Part shown: piece by piece, positions 53,305 through 61,077 of the stretch
Layout of the letters: the number at the start of each line of letters is the position of its first letter
Numbering within the stretch: the first letter of the stretch is position 1
Source: Paenibacillus sp. 19GGS1-52
GTDB lineage: Bacteria; Bacillota; Bacilli; Paenibacillales; Paenibacillaceae
Reading direction: 5' to 3'
Assembly (NCBI RefSeq): GCF_022369515.1
Contig: NZ_CP059724.1
Span: 5,146,001-5,210,000 of the forward strand
DNA length: 64,000 nt
Translations under genes and position numbers: made by a program
Notes under the pieces: model-generated
What the model was told of the DNA's origin: nothing
Databases searched by the model: none
The model's input: the letters and a program-made list of their open reading frames with translations, nothing else

Positions 53305-54766
53305 TGGACCCTTAGTCAAGGACACTTGAAAAAAGAGTGGTTTAGAACCATTAGGAAACTAACAATAGGTGATTCCTGTATTGAACAGGGGTCATCTTTT
53401 TTAAACCCCATTGATATCTGTGGTGGTTGTAATAACGGATATAGCGATCAATTTCAAACTGTAGCTCTTGTAAAGATCGGCAACTGCGGTGATCCACATG
53501 ATCTTTTAAATGGCCGAAGAATGATTCTTGAGGGGCATTGTCCCAACAATTCCCACGCCTGGACATCGACTGACCTATCCCATACTTCTTCAGCAGTGCT
53601 TGGTAGGTTGGACTCGTGTAATGGCTGCCTTGATCGGAGTGGATGAAGACATCTTTGTGTAACTTCACACGTTTTTGTTTCATGAGAGCGTCAATCGTGT
53701 CCGTGGCAATATCTAATGTGAGCCGGTTAGATACGTTGTAAGAGAGGATCTCGCCCGTCGAGGCATCTAGCAGGGTCGATAAATACGCGATCTCCGAGCG
53801 ACCATGCGGGAGATAGGTGATGTCGGTAAGCAACCCCAGACCCGGAATACCCTTTTTAAAATCCCTTTGCAGACGGTTTGGAAGGGTCCGATGTTCCTTC
53901 GTAGCCTTCGCCATACGCTTATAGGGGTTAGGTTTTCTATGCGGGCATACGATGTTGAATTTCTTCATAAGCCTGCGGATTTTCTTCAGGTTATAAAGGA
54001 TGCCAAACTCGTTCTCTAGAACCATCTTGATAGAGCGCGAGCCCTTCTTGTATCCTCTTCGGTGGAAAGCCTTCTTGATGTAGTCTCCCGCTTTAGCATC
54101 TGAACGAGTTCGCTCCAAGCGTGTATCTGCGGAACCTAAGTAGCTATAGTATCCCGAACGAGAAACGTTAAGCAACTTGCAAATGTAGCCTGTCATACGT
54201 CCTAGACCTTGATCCACAGCGTTCTTAATGAGTTCGAATAACTTAGTTTTGCTTAGATTCATTCCTTTGGCTACCAGCAACCTTTCTTTCGTGTCTAGCT
54301 TTTTTAACAAATCGACTTGAGATTCGAGCAGTCTAATCCTCGCTTCTTGCTTTGCAATGACTTCATCCGGGGATAGCTCCCGCTGCAAAGGACGCCCAGT
54401 GGCTTCCTTTCGAGAGTCGGATAGTCCTACAATCCCTCCTTGTTCATAGGCTTTCTTCCAGCGGTCAGCAGACTGTTCGATTCGCTTCATACCCATTACA
54501 CTCACGTTAAATCCGTGAGCTTCGAAGATCTCTCTTGGGGTTTTGCCTGTCATGTATTGGTCAATAAATAACTGCTTAAATTCATCCGCATAGGTTATCG
54601 CCTTGTCACTCACTCTAACGACGTATCTGTTCTTTGACATCTGTTCACGTTCTTCTTCTGTAAATCGCTTCTTACTCATTTAATCCCCTCCGCTGTTCTT
54701 TCAGTATACAAAAAGGTACCCACAGCTTGAACACCTTTTTTTAAAGTGTCCAGTCTATGGGTACCA
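53305..54766 (-). mobile_element. IS3-family insertion sequence
   Basis: The ends are imperfect inverted repeats. The left end reads TGGACCCTTAGTCAAGGACA; the right end read inward starts TGGTACCCATAGACTGGACA, and the two arms then share an A-rich stretch. The 1462-bp element carries one transposase frame. No target duplication is visible (flanks AATC and GTGT). It is inserted between the importer arm and the response regulator. Confidence 0.88.
53351..54679 (-). CDS. IS3-family transposase (single-frame, DDE)
   Basis: This 442-residue transposase needs no frameshift. An N-terminal helix-turn-helix region (about residues 25-95, MKRIEQSADRWKKAYEQGG) is followed by a leucine-rich coiled coil (EARIRLLESQVDLLKKL). 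An HTH_21-like block and the rve catalytic domain come next. The DDE residues lie in LLTDITYLPHG, FIHSDQGSHYTSP and NCWDNAPQESFFGHLK. The frame is intact, so the element may be mobile. Confidence 0.94.
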   Translation of the reverse strand: MSKKRFTEEEREQMSKNRYVVRVSDKAITYADEFKQLFIDQYMTGKTPREIFEAHGFNVSVMGMKRIEQSADRWKKAYEQGGIVGLSDSRKEATGRPLQRELSPDEVIAKQEARIRLLESQVDLLKKLDTKERLLVAKGMNLSKTKLFELIKNAVDQGLGRMTGYICKLLNVSRSGYYSYLGSADTRLERTRSDAKAGDYIKKAFHRRGYKKGSRSIKMVLENEFGILYNLKKIRRLMKKFNIVCPHRKPNPYKRMAKATKEHRTLPNRLQRDFKKGIPGLGLLTDITYLPHGRSEIAYLSTLLDASTGEILSYNVSNRLTLDIATDTIDALMKQKRVKLHKDVFIHSDQGSHYTSPTYQALLKKYGIGQSMSRRGNCWDNAPQESFFGHLKDHVDHRSCRSLQELQFEIDRYIRYYNHHRYQWGLKKMTPVQYRNHLLLVS

Positions 54767-54772
54767 GTGTAC

Positions 54773-54798
54773 TAAAAACGGCTTCCTATTATAAAGCC
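54773..54798 (-). terminator. Terminator of the response-regulator gene
   Basis: On the minus strand GGCTT and AAGCC form a short stem followed by GTTTTTAG, 11 bp past the stop and 7 bp before the IS end. Short, but well placed. Confidence 0.6.
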
Positions 54799-54808
54799 TA
54801 TATTTAAA

Positions 54809-55594
54809 CTATCTATTCATTTCATTTTTGGCTTGTCTGTAACCGCTCTTGTAATCTTTGGGAGTCATGCCGCACATTTTCTTAAACAGCTTATTAAAAT
54901 AAACGGGATCACTGTATCCGACCTTCTCTGCTATTTCATAATTCTTCAAGTCAGGCTGCTCTGTCAGCAGCTCTTTGGCCTTGGCAATACGAATTCCAAT
55001 CAGATAATCCGTTATCGTCTGGCCGGTTTTGAATTTGAATAATCGGCTGATGTAGCTCGCATTCATACCAACCGTGTCGGCCAAGCGCTCCAGCTCAAAA
55101 TTCTGCCCGTATTCCTTCTCCAATATAATCTTAGTCTGCTCGACAACATAATGTTCTCCGCCTTCAGCTGCCTGGATCACTATTTGTTCACGCTCTCGCT
55201 CCGGTGGCTTCTTCTTCTTCTCCTCGTCTACTCTCTTGAGCAGTTCATATAATTGTGTCTTATCAATCGGCTTCAGCAGATAATCAAGCACACCATGCCG
55301 TATCGCCCGCCGCGCATATTCGAATTCGCTAAAGCCACTCAGTACTGCGATAGAAACATTCTTCATGCTCCCTCTAACCTGCTCAATGAGTTTGAAGCCA
55401 TCCATTCTTGGCATTTTGATGTCAGTGATCAGCAGATCAATATCTTCTGGACCTAATTTCGCCAGATGCTCCCAAGCCTCCTGACCGTTTCCATACGATC
55501 CGATTACTTGAATTTCCAAATCCATTCTGGAAGCAATCTTCGCAAGGCCTCTGCGAATGACCTCTTCATCGTCCGCAATCATGACTTTAATCAT
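54809..55594 (-). CDS. AraC-type response regulator (YesN-like)
   Basis: This 261-residue protein has a receiver domain (residues 1-125; acidic pocket ADDEE, phospho-Asp in LLITDIKMPRMDG, Lys in LLKPIDK), a charged linker (KKKKPPERERE) and a C-terminal AraC DNA-binding domain with two HTH motifs (LADTVGMNASYISRLF and IAEKVGYSDPVYFNKLF). Such regulators normally pair with a YesM-type kinase and control nearby sugar importers and glycosidases. No kinase gene is adjacent; the nearest is the partial one at 63517. GGAGG precedes the ATG. It lies between the importer and enzyme arms, so it probably controls both. Confidence 0.92.
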   Translation of the reverse strand: MIKVMIADDEEVIRRGLAKIASRMDLEIQVIGSYGNGQEAWEHLAKLGPEDIDLLITDIKMPRMDGFKLIEQVRGSMKNVSIAVLSGFSEFEYARRAIRHGVLDYLLKPIDKTQLYELLKRVDEEKKKKPPEREREQIVIQAAEGGEHYVVEQTKIILEKEYGQNFELERLADTVGMNASYISRLFKFKTGQTITDYLIGIRIAKAKELLTEQPDLKNYEIAEKVGYSDPVYFNKLFKKMCGMTPKDYKSGYRQAKNEMNR

Positions 55595-55728
55595 TTGAGA
55601 ATCACCTCCAGTTGTAGTATTCCGCCCAATGAATACGCTATCGCACTAATTATAGACTTCAAATTTTCATTAGCAAATGTGCTGTGTTGCTCTTTTATAG
55701 TCTTGTATTTACTTTACGTATTTCCTCC

Positions 55729-55757
55729 TTGAAATCAATCTCAAAAAAGTATATAAC
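55729..55757 (+). promoter_or_regulatory. Promoter of the mannanase operon with cre-like overlap
   Basis: TTGAAA (55729-55734), 17 nt, TATAAC (55752-55757) is a good sigma-A promoter. TGAAATCAATCTCA (55730-55743) overlaps it and fits the cre consensus with one mismatch, in the central CG. That may allow weak CcpA repression. Confidence 0.65.
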
Positions 55758-55766
55758 TAAAGTGTA

Positions 55767-55800
55767 TTGTTATTATTAAATAACAAAATAATAATAACAA
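55767..55800 (+). promoter_or_regulatory. AT-rich 11-bp inverted repeat after the mannanase promoter
   Basis: TTGTTATTATT (55767-55777) and AATAATAACAA (55790-55800) are perfect inverted copies with a 12-nt spacer, just after the expected transcription start. The 14-mer TTGTTATTATTAAA is repeated upstream of the binding-protein gene. Possible operator or 5'-UTR hairpin. Confidence 0.55.
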
Positions 55801-55859
55801 TATAACAAAATCCCTTTCATTAGTCTTCTAACATACTCTATCAAAAGTGAGGGTTACCA

Positions 55860-56807
55860 ATGTCATTGCAGAATGAATATATCGGAGGTATAACCTGGGG
55901 CTTCATGGGCAGACGTGGGACATGGAGTACTGACGAGGCTGAACGCTCTATGGAGTTAATGTCCTCGGTCACTGGAGCTAACTGGACGGCGATTGCCTTT
56001 AGTGCCCTTCAGGCTACTCCGCAAGCTACGGAAATTCCTTATTGGGAAGAACCAACAGTTAGCGATGAAGAGGTAAAGCGGGCCATTGGAAAGGCCAAGT
56101 CACTTCAGCTTAAGGTATGCCTGAAGCCGATTGTAAATTGTGCGGACGGCACTTGGCGCGCCCATATCAACTTTTTCGATAAGGATGTTCCCTGCGAACC
56201 TAAATGGTCCCAGTGGTTCAGCTCTTATACTAACTTTATCTTGCACTTTGCTGCTATCGCGGAAGAAACCGGCTGTGAGATGTTCTGCATCGGCTGTGAA
56301 CTAGTGCAAGCAGACAGACGAGCAGAGGAATGGCGCACTTTGATCGCAGAAGTCCGCAAAATCTACTCCGGTACAATCACCTACAATTGTGACAAGTATC
56401 AAGAGGACAATGTAACGTGGTGGGATGCACTCGATGTTATTTCCTCCAGCGGTTATTATCCAGAGCACGACTGGGAAGCCCAGCTTGACCGAATTGAGGC
56501 AGTGGTACAATCATACGATAAACCGTTCTTTTTCATGGAAGCCGGATGTCCGAGCCGCATCGGCAGCGCAGCCATTCCTAATGACTGGAGTTTAAAGGGC
56601 GAACCAAGTGAAGAGGAGCAGAATCGTTTCTATGAGGCTATGTTCCGCAGTTGTGAAGCTAGAGAATGGGTTCAGGGCTTTATGCTCTGGGATTGGCCTG
56701 CTCGTCTATATCCAATTGAGGAAGCCGCACAAAATGATGATTACTGCATGTATGGCAAGCAAGCCGCTAGCCTCATTAAAGATTACTTTACCACCAAGAC
56801 CAAATAA
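55860..56807 (+). CDS. GH113-like intracellular beta-mannanase
   Basis: This 315-residue protein has no signal peptide and a TIM-barrel pattern resembling glycoside hydrolase family 113, whose known members are beta-1,4-mannanases. The likely acid/base Glu is in CIGCELVQADRR and the nucleophile Glu in FFFMEAGCPSR. Also present are LKVCLKPIVNC and GFMLWDWPARLYP. It would cut imported manno-oligosaccharides to mannobiose or mannose in the cytoplasm. The ATG has TGAGGG upstream. It is first in an operon with the epimerase (28 bp later) and the GH130 phosphorylase, which supports the mannan role. Such proteins are sometimes labelled xylanases; activity is inferred. Confidence 0.78.
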   Translation: MSLQNEYIGGITWGFMGRRGTWSTDEAERSMELMSSVTGANWTAIAFSALQATPQATEIPYWEEPTVSDEEVKRAIGKAKSLQLKVCLKPIVNCADGTWRAHINFFDKDVPCEPKWSQWFSSYTNFILHFAAIAEETGCEMFCIGCELVQADRRAEEWRTLIAEVRKIYSGTITYNCDKYQEDNVTWWDALDVISSSGYYPEHDWEAQLDRIEAVVQSYDKPFFFMEAGCPSRIGSAAIPNDWSLKGEPSEEEQNRFYEAMFRSCEAREWVQGFMLWDWPARLYPIEEAAQNDDYCMYGKQAASLIKDYFTTKTK

Positions 56808-56835
56808 GTAAGATAAAGGAGTGAACTTAACAACA

Positions 56836-58047
56836 ATGAATAATCCCTCTGAACTATGGCTATCCCAGCTTGAGAAGGAACTGCAGGACAATATTCTTGG
56901 CTTCTGGATGAAACATACAGTAGATGAAGAGCATGGTGGCTTTATCGGTGAGATCGATAACAAGCTGAACATTATTGCCGGAGCCGAGAAAAGCCTTGTA
57001 CTTAACGCTCGGATTCTGTGGACATTTGCGAGCGCTTACCGTTTATATCAGCTCCCAGAATATCTAACTATAGCGGAACGCGCCTACGCCTATTTGCTGG
57101 AGCATTTCACCGATAAAGAATACGGCGGGTTGTTCTGGATGGTTGATGCTTCGGGTTCACCTTCCCAACCCAAGAAGCAGATCTACGGCCAAGCCTTTGC
57201 CGTGTATGCCCTAGCGGAATTCTATCATGCAACCGGTCGTCCGGAGGTTCTGGAGGAAGCGATTCAGCTGTTCCATATTGTTGAGAAATACGGCTATGAT
57301 CCTATTTATAAAGGTTATATCGAAGCCCTCTCACAGGATTGGCAAATGACGGACGACCTCAGCCTCAGCACCAAAGACATGAATGAGAAGAAGTCGATGA
57401 ATACACATCTTCATGTGCTGGAAGCTTATACCGGACTTTACCGGGTCTGGAAGTCGGAAGAACTGCGCGACAAGCTGGCTGAGCTGATTGAAATGATGCT
57501 TGAGCATATCATTGATGATCAAGGACAACACTTTCATCTCTTCCTAGACGAGGAATGGAACGTCAAGTCTGACCGCATCTCTTATGGTCATGATATCGAG
57601 GGTAGTTGGCTGTTGGTAGAAGCTGCTGAAACGCTTGGAGATAAGGAATTGCTTCAGCGGGTGCGCACAGTGGCCATCTCGATGGCAGAGGCGGTTCTCG
57701 CTGACGGCGTTGCTGGAGACGGCGGAATATGGAATGAGGCTGACCACAACGGCCTAATCAATAAAGAGAAGGATTGGTGGCCGCAAGCTGAAGCCGTTGT
57801 TGGCTTCTATAATGCCTATCAGCTGACAGGTGAATCCAAGTTCGCAGATGCAGCTAGAGCTGCTTGGACTTTTATTGACACCTATATGGTAGACCACAAG
57901 CTGGGTGAATGGTACTGGGGTGTAGATGAGAATCTGCAGCCGATGGCTCACGAACCCAAAGTAAGCGCTTGGAAATGTCCTTATCATAACAGCCGAGCCT
58001 GCTTCGAAATGATTCATCGATTATCATTAATTACAAAGGGGAACTGA
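56836..58047 (+). CDS. Cellobiose/mannobiose 2-epimerase
   Basis: This 403-residue (alpha/alpha)6-barrel enzyme of the AGE/cellobiose 2-epimerase family converts beta-1,4-mannobiose to mannosylglucose (and cellobiose to glucosyl-mannose). Family landmarks include the opening FWMKHTVDEEHGGFIGEID, LNARILWTFASAYR, GQAFAVYALAEFY, the catalytic His region STKDMNEKKSMNTHLHVLEAY, SYGHDIEGSWLLVEAA and the final EPKVSAWKCPYHNSRAC. The start is uncertain: ATG 56836 lies 14 nt from AAAGGAG, while a GTG at 56821 overlaps that site. It lies between the mannanase and the mannosylglucose phosphorylase, which together define the pathway. Confidence 0.92.
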   Translation: MNNPSELWLSQLEKELQDNILGFWMKHTVDEEHGGFIGEIDNKLNIIAGAEKSLVLNARILWTFASAYRLYQLPEYLTIAERAYAYLLEHFTDKEYGGLFWMVDASGSPSQPKKQIYGQAFAVYALAEFYHATGRPEVLEEAIQLFHIVEKYGYDPIYKGYIEALSQDWQMTDDLSLSTKDMNEKKSMNTHLHVLEAYTGLYRVWKSEELRDKLAELIEMMLEHIIDDQGQHFHLFLDEEWNVKSDRISYGHDIEGSWLLVEAAETLGDKELLQRVRTVAISMAEAVLADGVAGDGGIWNEADHNGLINKEKDWWPQAEAVVGFYNAYQLTGESKFADAARAAWTFIDTYMVDHKLGEWYWGVDENLQPMAHEPKVSAWKCPYHNSRACFEMIHRLSLITKGN

Positions 58048-58049
58048 CA

Positions 58050-59222
58050 ATGACTTCAGTATTTCAAGCACGCAAACAACAATTAACCGAAAAATATGAG
58101 GCTTTGATCGAACGCAAAAATGAGAAAGTGCCTTTCAGCAATGGCACTTATGACCGTTATCAGCATCCACTGCTTACAGCAGAGCATGCACCACTGATCT
58201 GGCGTTATGACTTCAATCCGGATACCAATCCGTATTTTGCCGAAAGAATCGGTGTGAATGGTATCTTTAACCCGGGAGCCATCGAGCTTAACGGCAAATT
58301 CTATATCATTGCTCGCGTTGAAGGCAATGATCGGAAGTCCTTCTTCGCAGTCGCTGAAAGCGACAGTGGTGTAGACGGCTTCCGCTTCTGGGATCACCCA
58401 GTCGTACTGCCTGAGACCGAAGTGCCTGATGTTAACGTCTACGACATGCGTTTGGTCAGCCATGAGGATGGCTGGATCTATGGCTTGTTCTGCACAGAGC
58501 GCAAAGATCCGGCAGCGGCGCACGGCGATCTCTCTAGTGCAGTAGCCCAGTGCGGAATTACCCGCACGAAGGACCTGAAGACTTGGGAGCGTCTGGCCGA
58601 CCTGAAGACCGGCTCCGCACAGCAGCGCAACGTTGTACTGCACCCTGAATTTGTTGAAGGAAAATATGCCTTCTACACCCGCCCACAGGATGGTTTTATC
58701 GACGCTGGTTCAGGCGGCGGTATCGGCTGGGGACTTTCTGACACCATTGAGGATGCAGTAATTTCAAGTGAAAGCATCATGGATGAGCGTCACTACCACA
58801 CCATCAAAGAAGTGAAGAACGGCCAAGGACCTGCTCCAATCAAAACTGCACAAGGCTGGCTGCACATCGCTCATGGCGTACGGAATACAGCTGCAGGCTT
58901 GCGCTATGTCCTCTATGCCTTCCTGTCTGATCTTAAGGAGCCTAACAAGATAACTCACTCCCCAGGCGGCCACTTCATTGCCCCTGATGGTGAAGAACGT
59001 GTCGGCGATGTATCGAACGTTGTATTCTGCAACGGTGTGATTGCCCGGGACAATGGTGATATCTATGTGTACTACGCATCCTCTGACACCCGCATCCATG
59101 TGGCTACAACCACTGTTGATCAAATGCTCGATTATGTGCTGAACACACCTGAAGATCCACTTCGCTCCTATGCTTGTGTGCAGCAGCGGATATCTTTGAT
59201 TGACCGGAATTTGCAGCTGTAG
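58050..59222 (+). CDS. 4-O-beta-D-mannosyl-D-glucose phosphorylase (GH130 subfamily 1)
   Basis: This 390-residue cytoplasmic enzyme splits mannosyl-beta-1,4-glucose with phosphate into mannose-1-phosphate and glucose. It matches the Bacteroides fragilis/Ruminococcus albus type in length and in many blocks: PLIWRYDFNPDTNPYFAERI, VRVEG-like ARVEGNDRKSFFAVAES, NVYDMRLVSHEDGWIYGLFC (catalytic Asp), QQRNVVLHPEFVEGKYAFY, GSGGGIGWGL, HTIKEVKNGQGPAPIKT and YVYYASSDTRIHVATTT. AAGGGG precedes the ATG, 2 bp after the epimerase stop. Its product feeds glycolysis through phosphomannomutase and isomerase encoded elsewhere. Confidence 0.94.
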   Translation: MTSVFQARKQQLTEKYEALIERKNEKVPFSNGTYDRYQHPLLTAEHAPLIWRYDFNPDTNPYFAERIGVNGIFNPGAIELNGKFYIIARVEGNDRKSFFAVAESDSGVDGFRFWDHPVVLPETEVPDVNVYDMRLVSHEDGWIYGLFCTERKDPAAAHGDLSSAVAQCGITRTKDLKTWERLADLKTGSAQQRNVVLHPEFVEGKYAFYTRPQDGFIDAGSGGGIGWGLSDTIEDAVISSESIMDERHYHTIKEVKNGQGPAPIKTAQGWLHIAHGVRNTAAGLRYVLYAFLSDLKEPNKITHSPGGHFIAPDGEERVGDVSNVVFCNGVIARDNGDIYVYYASSDTRIHVATTTVDQMLDYVLNTPEDPLRSYACVQQRISLIDRNLQL

Positions 59223-59282
59223 ACTGAAGTCATTCACTTTAATCTACTTTCAATTACAAAGCTAGCCTTCCATTCCGCTTAT

Positions 59283-59331
59283 AAAAAAGGCGTTCCTCCA
59301 GCTGCGACCAGCTGGGAGAACGCCTTTTTTC
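59283..59331. terminator. Bidirectional terminator after the mannosylglucose phosphorylase gene
   Basis: AAAAAAGGCGTTC pairs with GAACGCCTTTTTT, with an inner CAGCTG/CAGCTG stem and a CGAC loop. Perfect outer stem, A/T runs on both sides. Confidence 0.95.
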
Positions 59332-59368
59332 TTCTACTCTCCAACCTATTCTTAGCTAGAAAACCATC

Positions 59369-59728
59369 TCATGCTCGGGTAGGTGTCCCCTGATGGAAGA
59401 ACATTTGCCAGCCATTCTCACCAAATTTCCAAATTGAACTGCGCAAAGTATGCTGCAACGATTTCTCATTGAATATTCGATACGTGGTTAATACCGCCTC
59501 TTCGGACAACTGATGAATTTCAAAATGGCTTAATGTCATTCTAACCACGCCTATACCCCCTTCACTTATCCCCTCATATTTATGCCATACGTGACCAGAA
59601 CTTCCATATTCAAAAAAATCGTCTGCCAATAACTTTGAAACTTCTGCCGCGGAAGTACGAATTTCTGGCTTCAACAGCCTTTCCTCCAACTCACGCAAAT
59701 GCTCCTTTAACGAAAATTCATGCTCCAC
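59369..59728 (-). CDS. DUF4440/SnoaL-like small protein
   Basis: This 119-residue cytoplasmic protein has the NTF2-like pattern of the DUF4440 family: two helices (LKEHLRELEERLL), LLADDFFEYGSSGHVW, a strand-rich half, and TYRIFNEKSLQHTLRSSIWKF, ending in GWQMFFHQGTP. Function unknown; such proteins are often tagged as nuclear transport factor 2 or ketosteroid isomerase-like. The start is GTG at 59728 with AGGTGGGG upstream. It is a single gene between the mannoside operon and the catalase and shares a terminator with the former. Confidence 0.8.
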   Translation of the reverse strand: MEHEFSLKEHLRELEERLLKPEIRTSAAEVSKLLADDFFEYGSSGHVWHKYEGISEGGIGVVRMTLSHFEIHQLSEEAVLTTYRIFNEKSLQHTLRSSIWKFGENGWQMFFHQGTPTRA

Positions 59729-59871
59729 GTTTATGCCCCACCTAGAACTCAGATTATTAATCTCCCTCTATGTTCAGATATATCTACCTCCACCTATGGC
59801 TGTTTAACAATGGGAAATTCAGTTTAAAAATAAATCATTAAATATTAGAACTCTATGGAGGTATGAATATT

Positions 59872-60774
59872 ATGTTCAAACGTATGGATGAAATCATGAT
59901 CGAAATCCCGGAAGTAGAGAAACCAGATCCTAATGCTGCAGCTGCTATACAAGAACTGTTAGGCGGGAAATTTGGAGAAATGTCCACACTGAACAATTAC
60001 CTCTATCAATCTTTTAATTTTCGTTCAAAGGAAAAGCTTAAGCCATTCTACGATCTGGTGATGAGCATAACGGCGGAAGAACTTGGTCATGTCGAGCTAG
60101 TATCGCATGCTATCAACAAATGCCTGAGAGGTTCAACCGACTATAAACAGCCGGACAATACCCCACTTGGTTCGGTCAAAGATGCGAGACTGTCTTATCA
60201 CTTCTTGGCTGGTGCTCAAGGTGCAATGCCGTTCGATTCCATGGGTAATCCCTGGACCGGAGCTAATGTGTTTAACAGTGGAAATTTGGTGGAAGATTTA
60301 CTGCATAACTTTTTTCTTGAATGTGGAGCCAGAACACATAAGATGAAAGTATATGAAATGACGGATCATCCGGCGGCACGCGCAGTAGTTGGGTTCCTAC
60401 TTGTCCGTGGTGGAGTTCACGTTGTTGCATATGCCAAGGCACTAGAAATAGCCACAGGCGTTAATGTAACTAAGTTGGTACCCATTCCTTCCTTAAGCAA
60501 CAAGTCATTTACCGAAGCCAAGAAATATGAGGAAAAAGGTGTTCATACGAAGCTGTACACATGGAGTGACAGCGACTTTAACTCGATCGATCAGATCTGG
60601 AAGGGAACGCATCCTGAAGATAATCTTCCACTTGAAGTCATCCAAGGTGCTCCAAAAGGTTTCCCGATTCCTGATGCGCCTGCAGTCAAAGAGGAATTCG
60701 CCCCCGGAATCTCCGCAGAGGAGTTTAAAGAAATCGCCAAAAGGCTGAAAATGGCTGGGAATATTAAAGAGTAA
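59872..60774 (+). CDS. Manganese catalase
   Basis: This 300-residue ferritin-like di-manganese catalase (YdbD type) disproportionates hydrogen peroxide. The metal ligands can be placed in GEMSTLNNYLYQ, SITAEELGHVELVSHAI (Glu and His) and, in the second half-bundle, LLHNFFLECGARTHKMKVYEM and RGGVHVVAYAKALE. The start ATG at 59872 has GGAGG 10 nt upstream; the ATG three codons earlier is too close to that site. It has its own terminator downstream. No regulator of oxidative stress lies next to it. Confidence 0.93.
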   Translation: MFKRMDEIMIEIPEVEKPDPNAAAAIQELLGGKFGEMSTLNNYLYQSFNFRSKEKLKPFYDLVMSITAEELGHVELVSHAINKCLRGSTDYKQPDNTPLGSVKDARLSYHFLAGAQGAMPFDSMGNPWTGANVFNSGNLVEDLLHNFFLECGARTHKMKVYEMTDHPAARAVVGFLLVRGGVHVVAYAKALEIATGVNVTKLVPIPSLSNKSFTEAKKYEEKGVHTKLYTWSDSDFNSIDQIWKGTHPEDNLPLEVIQGAPKGFPIPDAPAVKEEFAPGISAEEFKEIAKRLKMAGNIKE

Positions 60775-60809
60775 TCAGATAGAGTAGTTATATATAGGAA
60801 TAACTTCTG

Positions 60810-60846
60810 AAAAGCAGTCTCTTGGATTATCAGGAGCTGCTTTTTC
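60810..60846 (+). terminator. Terminator of the catalase gene
   Basis: AAAAGCAG pairs with CTGCTTTTT around a loop with an inner CTC/GAG pair, 35 bp past the stop. Confidence 0.85.
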
Positions 60847-60901
60847 ATACCCTCTTTAGTCTTCATCTTTATTGTTCTCTGCCTTTATTCAACAGCGAGC
60901 C

Positions 60902-61024
60902 TTAGCTGTACATTGTGCAACTATTAAGCCTTATATCACTCTAATAATGGATTTAGTTGTATATACAATTAAATCTAATCATATGGCGAAATTGAATGAT
61001 TTAACTGCATGAAGTGCAGCTAAA
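60902..61024. repeat. Array of three related palindromic units
   Basis: Three units at 60902-60926, 60952-60973 and 61000-61024 share the form TTTARYTGYA, a short centre, TRCARYTAAA. The best examples are TTTAGTTGTATATACAATTAAA and TTTAACTGCATGAAGTGCAG followed by CTAAA. Spacing is ~49 bp. Similar GTGCAACTAAA-type repeats are, to my recollection, scattered through Paenibacillus genomes. The array fills most of the 303-bp gap between the catalase gene and the LacI-type gene; no other feature is seen there. Confidence 0.6.
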
Positions 61025-61077
61025 CTCTGGTTAGCACATGCTAGGTACATGGAAAATGGCGTGATTGGTGTGTTGGA

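Noticed and set aside
53301..54770. Target-site duplication of the IS3-family element
   Set aside because: Three- and four-base flanks differ (AATC against GTGT), also when the ends are shifted by one base.
60902..61024. CRISPR array
   Set aside because: Only three imperfect palindromes with similar, not unique, spacers; no cas genes.
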